Part shown: one piece after another, positions 32,905 through 43,610 of the stretch
Layout: each line of letters begins with the position of its first letter
Position numbering within the stretch: position 1 is the first letter of the stretch
NCBI GenBank assembly: GCA_037179385.1
Contig: CM074187.1
Coordinates: 46,720,879-46,784,878 of the forward strand
Length of the DNA: 64,000 nucleotides
Reading direction: 5' to 3'
From: Holothuria scabra
Lineage: Eukaryota; Echinodermata; Holothuroidea; Aspidochirotida; Holothuriidae
Position numbers and translations under genes: made by a program
Notes under the pieces: generated by a model
What the model was told of the DNA's origin: nothing
Seen by the model: only the letters and a program-made list of their open reading frames with translations
Databases searched by the model: none

Positions 32905-32960
32905 CATAATTCAGGGGCGTCGATCGGGGGGGGGGGGTACAAACGTATGTCGGTTTTGCC
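32905..32960 (+). repeat. Element end with G-run
   Basis: CAGGGGCGTCGATCGG followed by thirteen Gs and GTACAAACG resembles one end of a hAT-like element (compare CAGTGGCGTAGCTAGG at 34738). The partner end was not found. Confidence 0.35.
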
Positions 32961-33499
32961 CCCGTCCAGTAGTCCAGGCAGATTAATAAAAACGAAGAAT
33001 AAACAAAGTACAATATTATGGTAGCTAATATAAACAGATGACTTTACGACTTACAGAAACGTCTATTTAAAGCCTATCAAAGTGATAATGCTGCCATTAT
33101 AAATGCGCCTCTTTATTTTGTGTATGTGCGTGTCAATGTGAGTATACGATACGTATTTGTATGCGTGTACGTGTGCGCTCGCGTTCGTGTGAAACTGCTT
33201 TATGGTCGAATGTTAATTGGTCCCGGACACGATCCAGGGCTCCAACTGTTGGGTAAATTTCTTTTGCACCCTAATTCACAAGCCAGATGAACAGTTCAGT
33301 AGCATATGCAAAGGGGGTGGTTAATTACCTCAATACGAGGTTGGTCAGAGACATGTCACTTCTGTTACTACGCATGGCAATAAAATGCTAGAGTGAAAAC
33401 AAATTTATAGCGAATATTGCTACACTTGAGATTGGTTTACACATGTACAGTAGGGATTGTTTTCAGGGAAGCATTGCTAGGACAACAAAAAGACATCGG

Positions 33500-33792
33500 T
33501 TGTTCAACTACAGTTTTTGAAATAGTCACCACAGAAATTCTCCATTGGCTCAGCTCCTTTATTGAATTAAAGCAAGTTCAAAAATGCAGAGTACTGTAGC
33601 TCGCAATATACCGCATGTGCTGTACTGAGAGTGTTTAGATTACATGTTGGTCTTGTGTACTCACTCAGTCTAAAGCAATAACCCGAGATTGTGTCTGGGT
33701 GAGGAGGATGTTAAGACAGCTGTGGGAGGGACTTTAAAGTAAGTAGGTTAGGAGAATTGGAACTGTTTTTGGTGAGCGGACTGGGTCTTTAA
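33500..33792 (+). mobile_element. MITE family A, copy
   Basis: Landmarks CAACTACAGTTTTTGAAATA, TCTCCATTGGCTCAGCTCCT, GTGCTGTACTGAGAGTGTTT, GATTGTGTCTGGGTGAGGAG and a right end near GGACTGGGTCTTTAAAGG. The left terminus is degraded. Confidence 0.65.
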
Positions 33793-33991
33793 AGGCATTT
33801 GCATTTTCTTAAAGCTGTTCAAAATATTGTCCGGTCATGGAGTTATTACGTAATGGCTCATTTTTTCTGCTACATTAAAAAGTGCACATAACTTGCATAC
33901 ATACAGAAATCCTCACAAAGCACAGAGCTAGTTTTCGTAGCTCCTCTGTAACTGTCGCCTCAGTTCTTTTTGTTAACGATTAGCTGAACGA

Positions 33992-34042
33992 GGTTAGAGC
34001 AGGGAGGTGTTATTAGACCTAATAACACCTCCCTGGTTAGAG
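33992..34042. mobile_element. 35-bp hairpin flanked by perfect 8-bp direct repeats
   Basis: The core at 34000-34034 is C, then a 16-bp arm AGGGAGGTGTTATTAG, AC, and the perfectly complementary arm CTAATAACACCTCCCT. It is bounded exactly by GGTTAGAG at 33992-33999 and 34035-34042. An 8-bp duplication and a CAG-type terminus are hAT-like features. Nothing separates the two ends, so the whole insertion appears to consist of terminal repeats. It shares its termini with the hairpins at 13562 and 60892. Confidence 0.72.
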
Positions 34043-34737
34043 CTCGAGTCGACGGAGTAAGACCAGGGACCAGTAAGACTGAACTGAACAGTGTTCGGAT
34101 GTAGGCCGAAAGACGGTTTGGTAAGCTCAGACGGTCGTCGAATTATATACGTACTGTACAGCAAGATAAGTAGGCTACTCGTAGTTGCTCCCTGTGGTAC
34201 AAAAAGGGTTGTTCATCATATCTTCCAATGTCCAAAACATTGGTTAAATTTGACAAAATTGTAAATTTCTGTGATGCTTTTGACAAGTCACGTGACATCG
34301 CGTTATATTTTAACTAGTTTATCCACTGGAAGTTTAAGTGCTTGTGTCTTTAGAAATTTTCTCTTCTTCTTCTTTGGTGTGTTACGTCATGTATTAAATA
34401 TTCTTGGATATTATTTCCAGTTAGGTCATGAGTGGGCTTTACCAGGGCCTATCATTTACATTACTTGCTGCAGAAGGGAATTTCTGACAGTCGCTTTCTA
34501 AGTAATGGTTTCTTTTATGATAGACAAAATCCCCGCGATTATGAAAAGCCACAAAGAAGTACAATTTAAGAATTACATCACATCCCGATCTGTGATACTA
34601 CCGTTGGGTGAGGTATCTATAGTCTTATCCGAATTGTGCTGTAGCATTTAGGCCGCCAGGATGTATGATTGCCTGCTTGGTGGACTCCTACTTTCTAAGT
34701 TTGATGTGTTCGTAATGCTACAGTATGCAGGTGAAGA

Positions 34738-36713
34738 CAGTGGCGTAGCTAGGATTTTTTCCAGGGGGGGGCAAAGGTATGAAATTTCCCCAAAACTTTT
34801 CCCGGTCAATGTGTATGTATTTCTTATAAAACATGCAAACTTACAAGTATAACAACATTACCATGTCATTTTGTAATATTACCTGCATTTTAATCTTTAA
34901 GTAAAACATAGAGCAATCGGAAATAACAAAGTATATTATTTTGGTAAACAATATCTGGTTTATTTGTATGTACTAACGCAGTGGCGTACGCAGGATTTCT
35001 CTGAAGGGGGAGGGGCATGCAGTATGGTCTAAGGGGAGGGGTGTCCGGAAATTTTTTGACGTTTTCAAGGAGCTAGATGCAAAATGGTGCAAGATTATCG
35101 ACTTTGACAGGAACAGTGTTAAAAGTTGAATCGTGGTGGTTCATGAGGATAAAACTGAAACTTTTGTGCCTTGACATGCATTTCCTCATGCCATTTATGC
35201 TACCTTACGAAGAAAAACTTGTCATTAAATTTGCACACTTTTAGGAGTCAAAATAAAAGAGCATTGATCGGTATTTCTGGTTTTTCTTGGCCACAAAATG
35301 TTATTTTGTCATAAAGATTATCTAAGCAGAGCGCCACAATTGGTTGGCGCGGAGCGTAGAGAAAATTTGGAAAAATCAGACCCCTTAGATGGCCGGAAAT
35401 AGCATTTTCCAGGCTAATACGAAGAATCTAGCCAGTCGCTTTCTTCTTTTGTCGTTTGAAATAAATGCTCACTTCAAAATATGTTCGCAAACTGCAAAGT
35501 GATCAGAGAGTTAAGAGCTAATTTTATCCCAAAAATGTAATTTTGCCCATAAGACCGAGCTAAGCCACCATTGGTTGGCGCGGAGCGTAAAGAAAATTTC
35601 GAAAAATCAGACCCCTCAGATGGTCAAAATAGCGTATTTATGCTTGTAAAGAGAATCTACACATGTAGTCTTTTTTATCGATTCCACCAGTGGGAAACAG
35701 AGTCTACCTTTTTAGGTAAAAATTGGAATTTGACAGAATTTGCCCAGCTCTATTTGTAGGAATTAAAAAAAAGTTGGCATCACTGAAAGACCTTGCAGGG
35801 ACAATCCTTCCCCTTTGAAAATTTCTGAAAATTGGGTGTCCTTATAAGCAATCTGCTGCCACATATGCTATCTTTTGAAGTAAAATCTGTGTTAATAAAG
35901 TTAGACTACGTATTTTTAAGAACAAAGAAAAAATGGCATCTGTGAGGGGGAGGGGGGGTGGCCCAATGGTCTCACGTCACTAAGGAGGCCTAATAATGGC
36001 TCGATCACACAGGATATCCTGTTAGAAAAACAGTCTGTTAAGTGTAGTAGGCTACATGGTACTCATTGTCCATTTATTGTTACACTCAAAGTGAGCAGAA
36101 AGCTATTTTCCCGAACTAGCTTGTAAGCCTCCAAGGATTAGGCTAAGTAACAAAATCTAAGTGTGCCAACGGATCCCGCTAATTCTAATTTCTAATTAAC
36201 TTTAAGTTTATCGTTGGCCATGGATTGTTTCAGCCCCATCCATCGTTATGTACACAGAGTAAAATCGTACAGCTACTGCTAGCTTGTAGAAGAACATAAC
36301 AACCTCGGGGTCTACGGTAGTGACTTGTCAGTTTTCACATCCTTATACTGAATTCTGAAAGTATCACCTGAATAACAGCTTCATGTGCACTGAAATGCAC
36401 TGATCATAACCCCCGTGCGTATACAAGCACAAGAGAACATTCAATCTGCTACGCGGCGAGGACATTTCTGTGAACGCGAATTGGGCCGGTTCATGCGACA
36501 CTGACGAAATCTGAGTTAATTTGTTGCATGAAAATACGAATTATGTGTGAGAAATGTCTCACAATTTCTTATTCTAACAAAAATTTTGAAAAATTTTTGT
36601 AACAATAATTAGATTCATCAAATTTCCCCATTTTCATCAAATTTCCCCAAAAATTTTTCCAGAGGGGGCAACTTGCCCCCCTGCCCCCCCCCCCCCCCGT
36701 AGCTACGCCACTG
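34738..36713. mobile_element. hAT-like element with 8-bp TSD, nested insertion
   Basis: The ends are CAGTGGCGTAGCTAGG (left, from 34738) and TAGCTACGCCACTG (right, to 36713), flanked by perfect 8-bp duplications GGTGAAGA at 34730-34737 and 36714-36721. An 8-bp duplication and a CAGTGGCG-type terminus fit the hAT superfamily. No transposase frame is visible, so it is non-autonomous or dead. G- and C-runs lie just inside both ends. A second element with a similar left end (CAGTGGCGTACGCAGG at 34979) is nested inside. Confidence 0.75.
34979..35985. repeat. Nested element with internal duplication
   Basis: Starts CAGTGGCGTACGCAGG. Inside, GGTTGGCGCGGAGCGTA followed by GAAAATTT and AATCAGACCCC occurs twice, at about 35342 and 35572, a tandem duplication of about 230 bp. 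The right end near 35980 (CTCACGTCACTAAGG) is only weakly complementary to the left, so the boundary is uncertain. A related copy is at 19945-20275. Confidence 0.5.
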
Positions 36714-36937
36714 GGTGAAGAGGTGAATAAAAAGATAGAAAGTGAATAAATCAAATATCAAACTAAGCAAGCAATCTAGCAGTCTAAGTAACCACAATTT
36801 GAAGTGGTGTCTTTATTCATGAATGTTCATATAACGTACTTGTTCAATTCATGCAGACTGATATAAAATTTGCCTGGATATGAAATATTTCCCTTTGTCA
36901 TGGGAGATACTTATCAGCTAGTCGTTCACTTGCACGA

Positions 36938-37269
36938 CTTTGCACACCGCAACTCAACTCGATCGTCGGATCTCCAAGAGAGTACTGTGTGCGAGTTTAC
37001 GACTGCGATTGGCCGTTGCATGACCAGTTTTAAGTCGCGCCGACGGAAATGTTTTGTTAAACAGTGCGCATCGGCCCACTTCTGTCGGGAAGAGCAAACA
37101 TGTTGGTTCTTCCCGACTGAAGTCGGCGCGACTTAAAACTTGTGTTAACATTGCCAGTCACAGCTGTAGCGACGATCTGGTTTCGCCGAACGGCCCTTTG
37201 CCAGAGGGTCGGGAGGACTTTGGAAAAAGTAGTTCTAGCGACGATTGAGTTGAGTTGCGGCGTGCAAAG
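36938..37269. mobile_element. Fold-back MITE with 31-bp inverted ends
   Basis: The left end CTTTGCACACCGCAACTCAA then CTCGATCGTCG (36938-36968) and the right end CGACGATTGAGTTGAGTTGC then GGCGTGCAAAG (to 37269) are complementary with about two mismatches. A second, inner pair (AGTTTTAAGTCGCGCCGAC / GTCGGCGCGACTTAAAACT) makes the element largely self-complementary. It contains a piece resembling the 3' tail of the U2-headed SINE. Confidence 0.72.
37172..37212 (+). repeat. Fragment resembling the U2-SINE 3' tail
   Basis: ACGGCCCTTTGCCAGAGGGT then CGGGAG differs at two of 26 positions from the end of the insert at 27648-27810 (ACGACCCTTTGCCAAAGGGT, CGGGAG). Similarity extends weakly about 14 bases upstream. 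It could be a SINE relic captured by the MITE, or a shared tail hairpin of unrelated origin. Confidence 0.5.
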
Positions 37270-37648
37270 TAGTGTATAGTGTGCGGTAAATAGTTTCCAG
37301 TCCCCGAAAGACTCTTTGCTATAGAATCAGTTGGACTTAAGAAAAGGAAACGAGAAAAGATTGAGAGAATGTTTACTAGTGTTTGGTAACTTTGAACAAG
37401 ACCGTTAACAAGACTAGAGACCTTTCTGATCGTATGGTACGGTACTTACAGGCGGGTTTATCTAAATTCAGGTGTGGCCTGTTTCACCCCACCCCCCTTC
37501 CTGGACGAGATGATAAAACAGTTCAATCTTTCAAAATGACCCTAATATTTAGTTTCGCCGGAAAGTGTAACTCAGTCTGCGCCCCGTGAATGATAGGGTG
37601 CATGCTGACGCATGCATGGTGCTGACGGCTTGCACATGGGAGACAGTC

Positions 37649-37932
37649 ACACTCTAAAATCAAAAGGGGGAACTTATAGTCACGCTGTAATAGAGTGAAC
37701 AGTATTAGTTCACTCCATTAGAGTAATAAATCACTCCAAGAAGAACAAAAACCAGTAAAAAGAGTGAAATTCCCTCTGAAAGAGCTTTATAGTTTCACTC
37801 TTGATGGAGTGCTTACATTGATCATTACAGTCACTCTTAGGAAAGTGGATTTTTACTCTTTCTGGAGTGAATTTTTCACTCTTCTTGGAGTGACTTAACA
37901 CTCTAATGGAGTGAATTCACACTTTTCACTCT
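37649..37932. mobile_element. Word-array element W1 (GAGTGA words), one ACACTCTAAAA end
   Basis: Starts ACACTCTAAAA at 37649-37659. It then consists largely of the words TCACTC/GAGTGA and GGAGTGA in both orientations (for example TCACTCCATTAGAGT, TGGAGTGAATTTTTCACTCT, CTCTAATGGAGTGAATTC). The matching right end (TTTTAGAGTGT) is not present. Related in design to 39419-39672 and 49655-50476. Confidence 0.55.
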
Positions 37933-38994
37933 TTCATATTTCCCTTAACAGAATATAAGGTACAGGCCCGTGGTCAGACAAGGTTCAAAAACTTTCTGGG
38001 GAAGTGTGTTAAATTGTATTAAGTCAATGGCAAACTTCAAACTCTGTAGGGCCAAAAATTTTCAAGGGGGCTTCGCCATTCCCCCATCCCTCATGTGGCT
38101 ACTGGCCTCATAAATAGGCTAAGTAAATTCAAGGGAATCTAAAAAAGAAGAAATAATTACTGTGAACACAAATTAGTCAAACAGTGCCCGGGTTAGAAAT
38201 TCACGTTAGTCACTTTTGACTAATATTTGACCTAATTGATATCGTCTTTAACAAAGAATAAGCTCCCTTGACTAGGTTTTGACTGATATTCTTTGGTTCA
38301 TTACTACGAAATTAGTCAGATATCATTACAAATAATTCAAATACGAGTGACTCACGTAGTTAGTCAATCGAGACACCGCTTGACTTATTTGTGTTTACAG
38401 TGTTGAAAGACGGAAACATCGGTACAGTTTAATCAAATCGAAGTCCCTCAAGTAATTGAAAATTTTCAATTTCCAATTTCTGTCAAAAAGCTGAATTGTT
38501 TTTTGTAATAGTAATATCGCAAAAGCAGGAAAACAATTCCAAGTAACACGTGGAAATACGCAACTTAAGATGTGTGAGCTCGTTCACACCGGGTCACGGC
38601 GAAAAGACCCGCTGCTGATTTTGACCTCACGAAGAAAAAGGAAGTTTGGTCAAGGCTCAGCTTCATAAAATACTTCCGATAGTAGTATTTATTTCCAAGA
38701 ACCTCATAAACTTTGTCTTTGACGTTGACTTTTACCACTTTTAACAATTAAAGTTGCCTTTGAGACAAATTTTAACATGCCAGTGGCTAAGTTTAGAGAA
38801 AATATAGGTGGAAGTTTTTCAAAAATTCGTCAAACTTAGACAATCCCAATATCCTACATACAATTAAAGCATTTCATAGGATTATTTGACTCGCCGTTTT
38901 TGTTTTTGACGGTCGAAAGCATTCTCCAAGCATAATTTCAAACGAGTCAGATCCCACAAATTTCTTCTTACAAGTACATGTCATTTGATTTCGG

Positions 38995-39150
38995 GATTTC
39001 AACATTTCGTACTCGAGGTAAATTGATAAGTTAAACGTAGAGAGAAAAAATATTGGCATATGGCTCTTAAGAGCCATTCTTGAAATACGGCAGGCTACTG
39101 CACTAGTCCAAATTGAAATGACTGCATTTTCCCTTCAAAAAACCGCGAAA
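38995..39150. repeat. Inverted-repeat family R6, partial copy
   Basis: CATATGGCTCTTAAGAGCCA, TTCTTGAAATACGGCAG, TACTGCACTAGTCCAAATTG, AAATGACTGCATTTTCCC match the R6 copy at 8160-8245. Confidence 0.55.
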
Positions 39151-39288
39151 AGACACTTTTCAAATTAAGCACAAAACTGTAGCAAACCAGGGTACAAGCA
39201 AATTGAAAACTTTATATATTTGCTTAAACTTTTCAATGTGAAACGTGACCATCGATGCTAATAAATAAAAACATTGTCATATGGAAAA

Positions 39289-39362
39289 GAGGCCGTGACC
39301 GCGGCCCGACTCACACCAATTGTTAGCAACTGTAAGCGGTGAAACCTCATCTAACGGATACT
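39289..39362 (+). mobile_element. tRNA-derived SINE, 3' fragment
   Basis: AAGAGGCCGTGACCGCGGCC, CGACTCACACCAATTG, and GTGAAACCTCATCTAACGG correspond to the last 75 bases of the SINE body and tail. Confidence 0.6.
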
Positions 39363-39418
39363 ATGGCGTTCAGGTGTTTATTTATTCCTATGTATGTACA
39401 TTGGTCATTTGTAAGCTA

Positions 39419-39672
39419 AACTCTAAAAACACCGGGGTTAAATTTAACCAGGATCGGTGTTCTATTTACTCCAACATAATCCTGGTTAAATTTTAACGCA
39501 ACTCCTGGTTAAACTGACTCAAATCCTAGTTATTTTTAACCAGAATTTGTGTTGTTTTAACCAGATGTTGTGTTATTTTAACCAGGATTTGTGTTAAAAG
39601 TTAACCAGGATTGTGTTGGAGTAAATAGAACACCGATCCTGGTTAAATTTAACCCCGGCGTTTTTAGAGTGT
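39419..39672. mobile_element. Word-array element W2 (CCTGGTTAA words), paired TCTAAAAAC ends
   Basis: The outer 68 bases of each side are complementary with about two mismatches: ACTCTAAAAACACCGGGGTT... on the left, ...AACCCCGGCGTTTTTAGAGT on the right. The interior repeats TTAACCAGGAT and ATCCTGGTTAA-type words six or more times in both orientations. About 254 bp, strongly hairpin-forming and non-coding. Confidence 0.78.
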
Positions 39673-39844
39673 AAACGTATTTTGTAAGAAAACTACCAAA
39701 CTAAAGAAGCCTAACCTAAGGTCAAAACAGCAGGTTCACAGGTACCGGGAAGCGCAAACTGTAAAGTAGATGGGGACTTTCCCCCATTAAGCTGTATCCA
39801 ACTGGGCTCTTAAGTGCCGATTGAACAAGGACCGGTCAGTCACA

Positions 39845-40237
39845 CCACAAAGATTTTCAATCCGGAATCCGTAAAGAAATTTTGTCACTTGCCCGGGTCA
39901 AAAGTTTTTTTTTTTTATTCAGACTAAGGATTCTAAGAATGGTCATGCTATATTGATAACATATCCTCAAGTGCTTAACGACAACCGTTTTGCTAACATT
40001 ATGACTTTTAGCGCTCAACAAAGCGACATTTGCTCAAAAATATCTGACTTTTGTGCGCTCTCTGATAAACGCTATCTGTCCATGTGACGTCACGAAATCA
40101 TTAGTTTAAGTTACGGTTTCGTATATCTCTTACAAAATCATACGTTTACACAGGTCGGCCAAATTCTGGGCCTTTCTTATCATAGATGGAGGAAATTTCA
40201 GTTAAAATTCACAAAAATCGGAATTTTATTGGATACA
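39845..40237. repeat. MITE family B, diverged copy
   Basis: Left end GGTCAGTCACACCACAAAGA, interior TGTGACGTCACGAAATCATT (as in the 28683 copy, other strand), TTTACACAGGTCGGCCAAAT and a right end around AATCGGAATTTTATTGGATA. Confidence 0.5.
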
Positions 40238-42045
40238 TTTCGCTGCAATGTTACCTATAGCTAGCTGCGCTTTGCGATAACCAGAGGCGCCGCAAAAGGG
40301 AGAGGGGCATCTGTTCCTCAGATTTTGCACTCCCCCCTTCGCCCGAAAATGCATGCCCCTTTGCCTCCCCTCCCCCGCCCCATTTTGACATTCTGGCGCC
40401 ACCGGTGGAGATAAAAGCCAAACAAGATTTAGCCTGTAGATCATACCAGGCGACAACAATTTTAATTTAAACATTGTACCGCGCATTTTCAAAGTAGTAA
40501 TCACACTTGAACGTTCACGGAATCATTTATCGCGACTGACTACTACACTGAAATTACTCAGTAATTGTGTTTATGCCAAAAATCGTTATCATATCGAATC
40601 CTTTATCGTTGTTTTTTGTAACCGATAAAGTCACTTGTGTCGTACCACAGTTGTATTGAAGTGATGAATCTGTTTGTCAGTTTGCACTACGGTTACAACT
40701 GCTGGTGCAAGGACTCAGTGCAAAGAATTTTCCCTTTTCTCCTAAAATCCTAAACAAAATTATAGGGTCACTTGTGGACTTCTACTTGCGGCATTTCCCA
40801 AAACGTTTCCCCTCCCTCCGTCTACACTAAATGTTAAGGAGAATACTGAGGGCCTTTCTCTGCATGCTACAGGCGGGGCCTTTAAACTCCATCTAACTAA
40901 TTTTCTATGCATGCAACTTTATTTACCTTTAATACCAACATAATGTGCCCCAGATTGATTTTGTCTAGGATTGTGCACGTACTGGCACCTTGCCATGCAA
41001 TATTTTAGAGTCAGTATTATCAGATTATGGATGGGGTCAAGAACTCATGATGCAGACATAGTGCCTCCTTGGGGTCCGAAAATATAGTTCCCCTGGGCTG
41101 CAGAACCTGGCTTTGGTGGTAAGTAATGTCTGTCTTTTTGTCTCGAGAACTGCTTCAACCACCTCCCTGCTCCAATGAAGTGTTTTTTTCTCAAAAACTC
41201 AATGGTTGTTTTCGTAAATTAACCTAACAATCCGACACTTGTACTGTTCACGTAAAAAGATACCAACAAGAACATACCTATTAAAGATTTATTATTCTGC
41301 GTTACCAAGCCTAGCAGCAATCACAAATCTCGAACAGTGCTTGTCGAAATAAACACGAATTACCATGAAAGAAATATTGAGAATCCTTTCCTCCAGTTTG
41401 GGTAGTTTCCGGATTCATTCTTAGTGTGAGATACGGTAACTGAGAGGAATTTTCTTCGAAAGGAGAGTAAAGAGCGTCGGGAAACAGTCATTCACTGACA
41501 AGGTGAGAAATACTTCATTTTGGTCATCATTATGACGGTAAACAAGAAGAATTGACGGAGAGGCAAAGAGGTTACAAGTTGAAGAACTAAAAGGTATTTT
41601 GGAGTGTATCAAAGAAACATGTTTTTAACAATATGGTTTTTCTTTTGCGGGTAAGTTGATTATAACCAGACAGACTATAACCCACTGACTATTTTGTGAC
41701 TTCCTACCTAGTCAAATTAGTCAACAGAGGCACAATTCTGACTAGTTTTTCTTTTCAATATACGTACGTCAAATGACATAGGCGGGTCAACTTTCCTTCA
41801 TTAGAATTGTCTACATAAAAGAACTGCGCAGCGTTATGATTGTATTTCGTTTGTTAATTATGAACACTAAGAAACATATTTTCTGTAAGTGTTTAAATGT
41901 TTAAGAGAAAGTTATTGTTTAATAATTAATCAAACTGTAAATACATGTAAGTAGTTGTAAATATAAAACTTAAAAGGCATTTGGAGCCGCTAGGACAGTG
42001 AATGGTAGGCCCATCTATTCCTTTCGACGGGGGGGGGGGGGGGGG
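40238..42045. other. Intergenic; short element ends and SINE tail only
   Basis: At 40279-40405 a C-rich segment is bounded by AGAGGCGCCGC and TTCTGGCGCCACCGG, a possible small MITE. At 40870-40902 CTTTAAACTCCATCTAACTA is a SINE tail remnant. A run of about eighteen Gs lies just before 42046. Nothing else recognised. Confidence 0.4.
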
Positions 42046-42193
42046 AGATGCGCACTGTTTAACAAGAAATTTCCTAACTGGCTAACAATAACCCTAATCC
42101 TTAACCTAATCCATAACCCGAACAAAGAATACAATTGATACAATACAATGACAACAGCCAGTCAAGAAACACCTTGTTAAGCAGTGTGCATCT
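42046..42193. mobile_element. MITE with AGATGCGCACTG ends, copy 2
   Basis: Left AGATGCGCACTGTTTAACAA and right CTTGTTAAGCAGTGTGCATC are complementary. The interior matches 6014-6162, including CCCTAATCCTTAACCTAATC. Confidence 0.75.
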
Positions 42194-42243
42194 ACTCCCT
42201 TTCGGTCGGTCGGGAAGAGGATCCATACTTGGCAGATCTTACC

Positions 42244-42553
42244 TTAAAGGGCCATTCCTCTCACCCCAAACCACAGTTTGCATAGGGGGTTACCAAAATT
42301 CTCCATTGGCTCAGCTCTTTGATTGGCAGTTACTTCAAACAGTGCAATTTCCAGAGCTTATATTACACAGCACGAACTTGTACTGAGAGTGTTTCAGTTA
42401 TACCCATTGAGCTTTTCTATGCTCACTCTGAAACAATGAACTGAGATTGTGTCTGGATGAAAATGAATTTCAGACAATTGTGGGAAAGGCTTAAGTAAGA
42501 AGGTTTCTAAGGAGAATTACTACTGTTTGGGGTGAGAAAACTGGGCCTTTAAA
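42244..42553 (+). mobile_element. MITE family A, full-length copy
   Basis: TTAAAGGGCCATTCCTCTCA, CCCCAAACC on the left; TGTTTGGGGTGAGAAAACTG, GGCCTTTAA on the right. The interior has TCTCCATTGGCTCAGCTCTT and AGATTGTGTCTGGATGA. Confidence 0.75.
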
Positions 42554-42582
42554 CTAAACGGCCCTGGTTTAATGATATAGCA

Positions 42583-42688
42583 GCACTCATGGCTTTTTCC
42601 AGTTGCGGGGTACTGGATTGATATCCTTACTCCATCAGCCCATTTCTTATGCGAAGCATAACACACAACGGCAGTATAGCTCCCATTT
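42583..42688 (-). mobile_element. tRNA-derived SINE, internal fragment
   Basis: On the minus strand: CTGCCGTTGTGTGTTATGCT, CGCATAAGAAATGG, a segment corresponding to the AAGCCAGTGAGCC stretch, and CCGCAACTGGAAAAAGCCAT. Head and tail are both missing. Confidence 0.6.
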
Positions 42689-42732
42689 TATCGGTTTCAA
42701 TGATGAAAGAAACCAATGCATTTATGATGGCG

Positions 42733-42808
42733 TGCGTATGTATGTATATATGTATGTATGTATGTACGTACGTACGTATGCATGTATGTATGTGTGTATG
42801 TGTGTGTT
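42733..42808 (+). repeat. TATG/ACGT microsatellite
   Basis: Tandem tetranucleotides TATG, TACG and CATG, then TGTG. It immediately precedes the array at 42820. Confidence 0.85.
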
Positions 42809-42819
42809 TCTAATACTTT

Positions 42820-43412
42820 GCTTGTTAACACGATATCTCAAGATAGGAATGGTTAAGTTTTCAAACTTGGTACACAGATGCGCCATATTGAGGGGAAGAA
42901 ACCTATTGTTTTTGGTGGAGGTCAAACTCATCTGGGTTGACCGGGGGTCAAAGTCTAAAAACCTTGTTAACGCGATATCTCAATGTAGGAAACTTAGATT
43001 TCATATTTGGTATGTGGATGCGTTATCGTCAGGAGATGGTCCCTACTGTTTTGGCAGAGGTCAAAGGTCATGTGGGGTCATCTGGGGTCAAAGTATGAAA
43101 ATCTCGAAAACTCGATATCTCAAGATAGGAAACTTGGATAGATTTCATATTTGGTATGTAGATGCGTTATAGGCAGGAGATGGTCCCTATTGTTTTTTGT
43201 GGCGGTCAAAGGTCATCTGGGGTCACCAGGGGTCAAAGTCTGAAAATCTGGTTAACGTGATATCTCAAGGTAAGAAACTTGAATAGATTTATAGTTCGTG
43301 TGTGGATGGGTTATGGTTGAGATATAGTCCCTATTGTGTTTTGCGGAGGTCAAAGGTCATCTAGGGTCACCGGGATAAAAGTCTGAAAATTTTGTTAAGC
43401 GATATCTCAAGA
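42820..43412. repeat. Tandem array, ~145-bp unit, with AGGTCA direct repeats
   Basis: Four units each with a TTGTTAACGCGATATCTCAA-like start, TTTCATATTTGGTATGTGGA, GGAGATGGTCCCTACTGTTT, and AGAGGTCAAAGGTCA followed by GGGGTCA words. Exact AGGTCAAAGGTCA occurs at 43058-43070 and 43347-43359. It is bracketed by microsatellites on both sides. The 189-codon open frame over it is a by-product of the repeat. Confidence 0.72.
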
Positions 43413-43488
43413 TGTCTATCTATCCATTCATCCACCCCTCCATCCATCCGTCCCTCTGTCCGTCTGTCTATCTGTCTATCTATCTAGA
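43413..43488 (+). repeat. CATC/TCTA microsatellite
   Basis: ATCTATCCATTCATCCACC followed by CATC, CGTC, TCTG and TCTA tetranucleotides to TATCTATCTAG. Confidence 0.8.
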
Positions 43489-43545
43489 TTTAAGGTTGAA
43501 GGACGCCACTAATGGCATCCTACAGTCAGTAACACAGAGAGGTGT
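43489..43545 (+). repeat. Dispersed repeat R4, 3' fragment
   Basis: TTTAAGGTTGAAGGACGCCA and CTAATGGCATCCTACAGTCA match the end of R4 (22310-22345). It directly follows the microsatellite. Confidence 0.5.
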
Positions 43546-43610
43546 TGCTGATCGGTTTTTTCTATATCTTTATTATTTTTGCTGAGTTACTTGCCATATA
43601 CATTATAAAT

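Noticed and set aside
42603..43172. 189-codon open frame
   Set aside because: It runs through a microsatellite and a tandem DR1 array and repeats with the DNA unit; no domain is visible.
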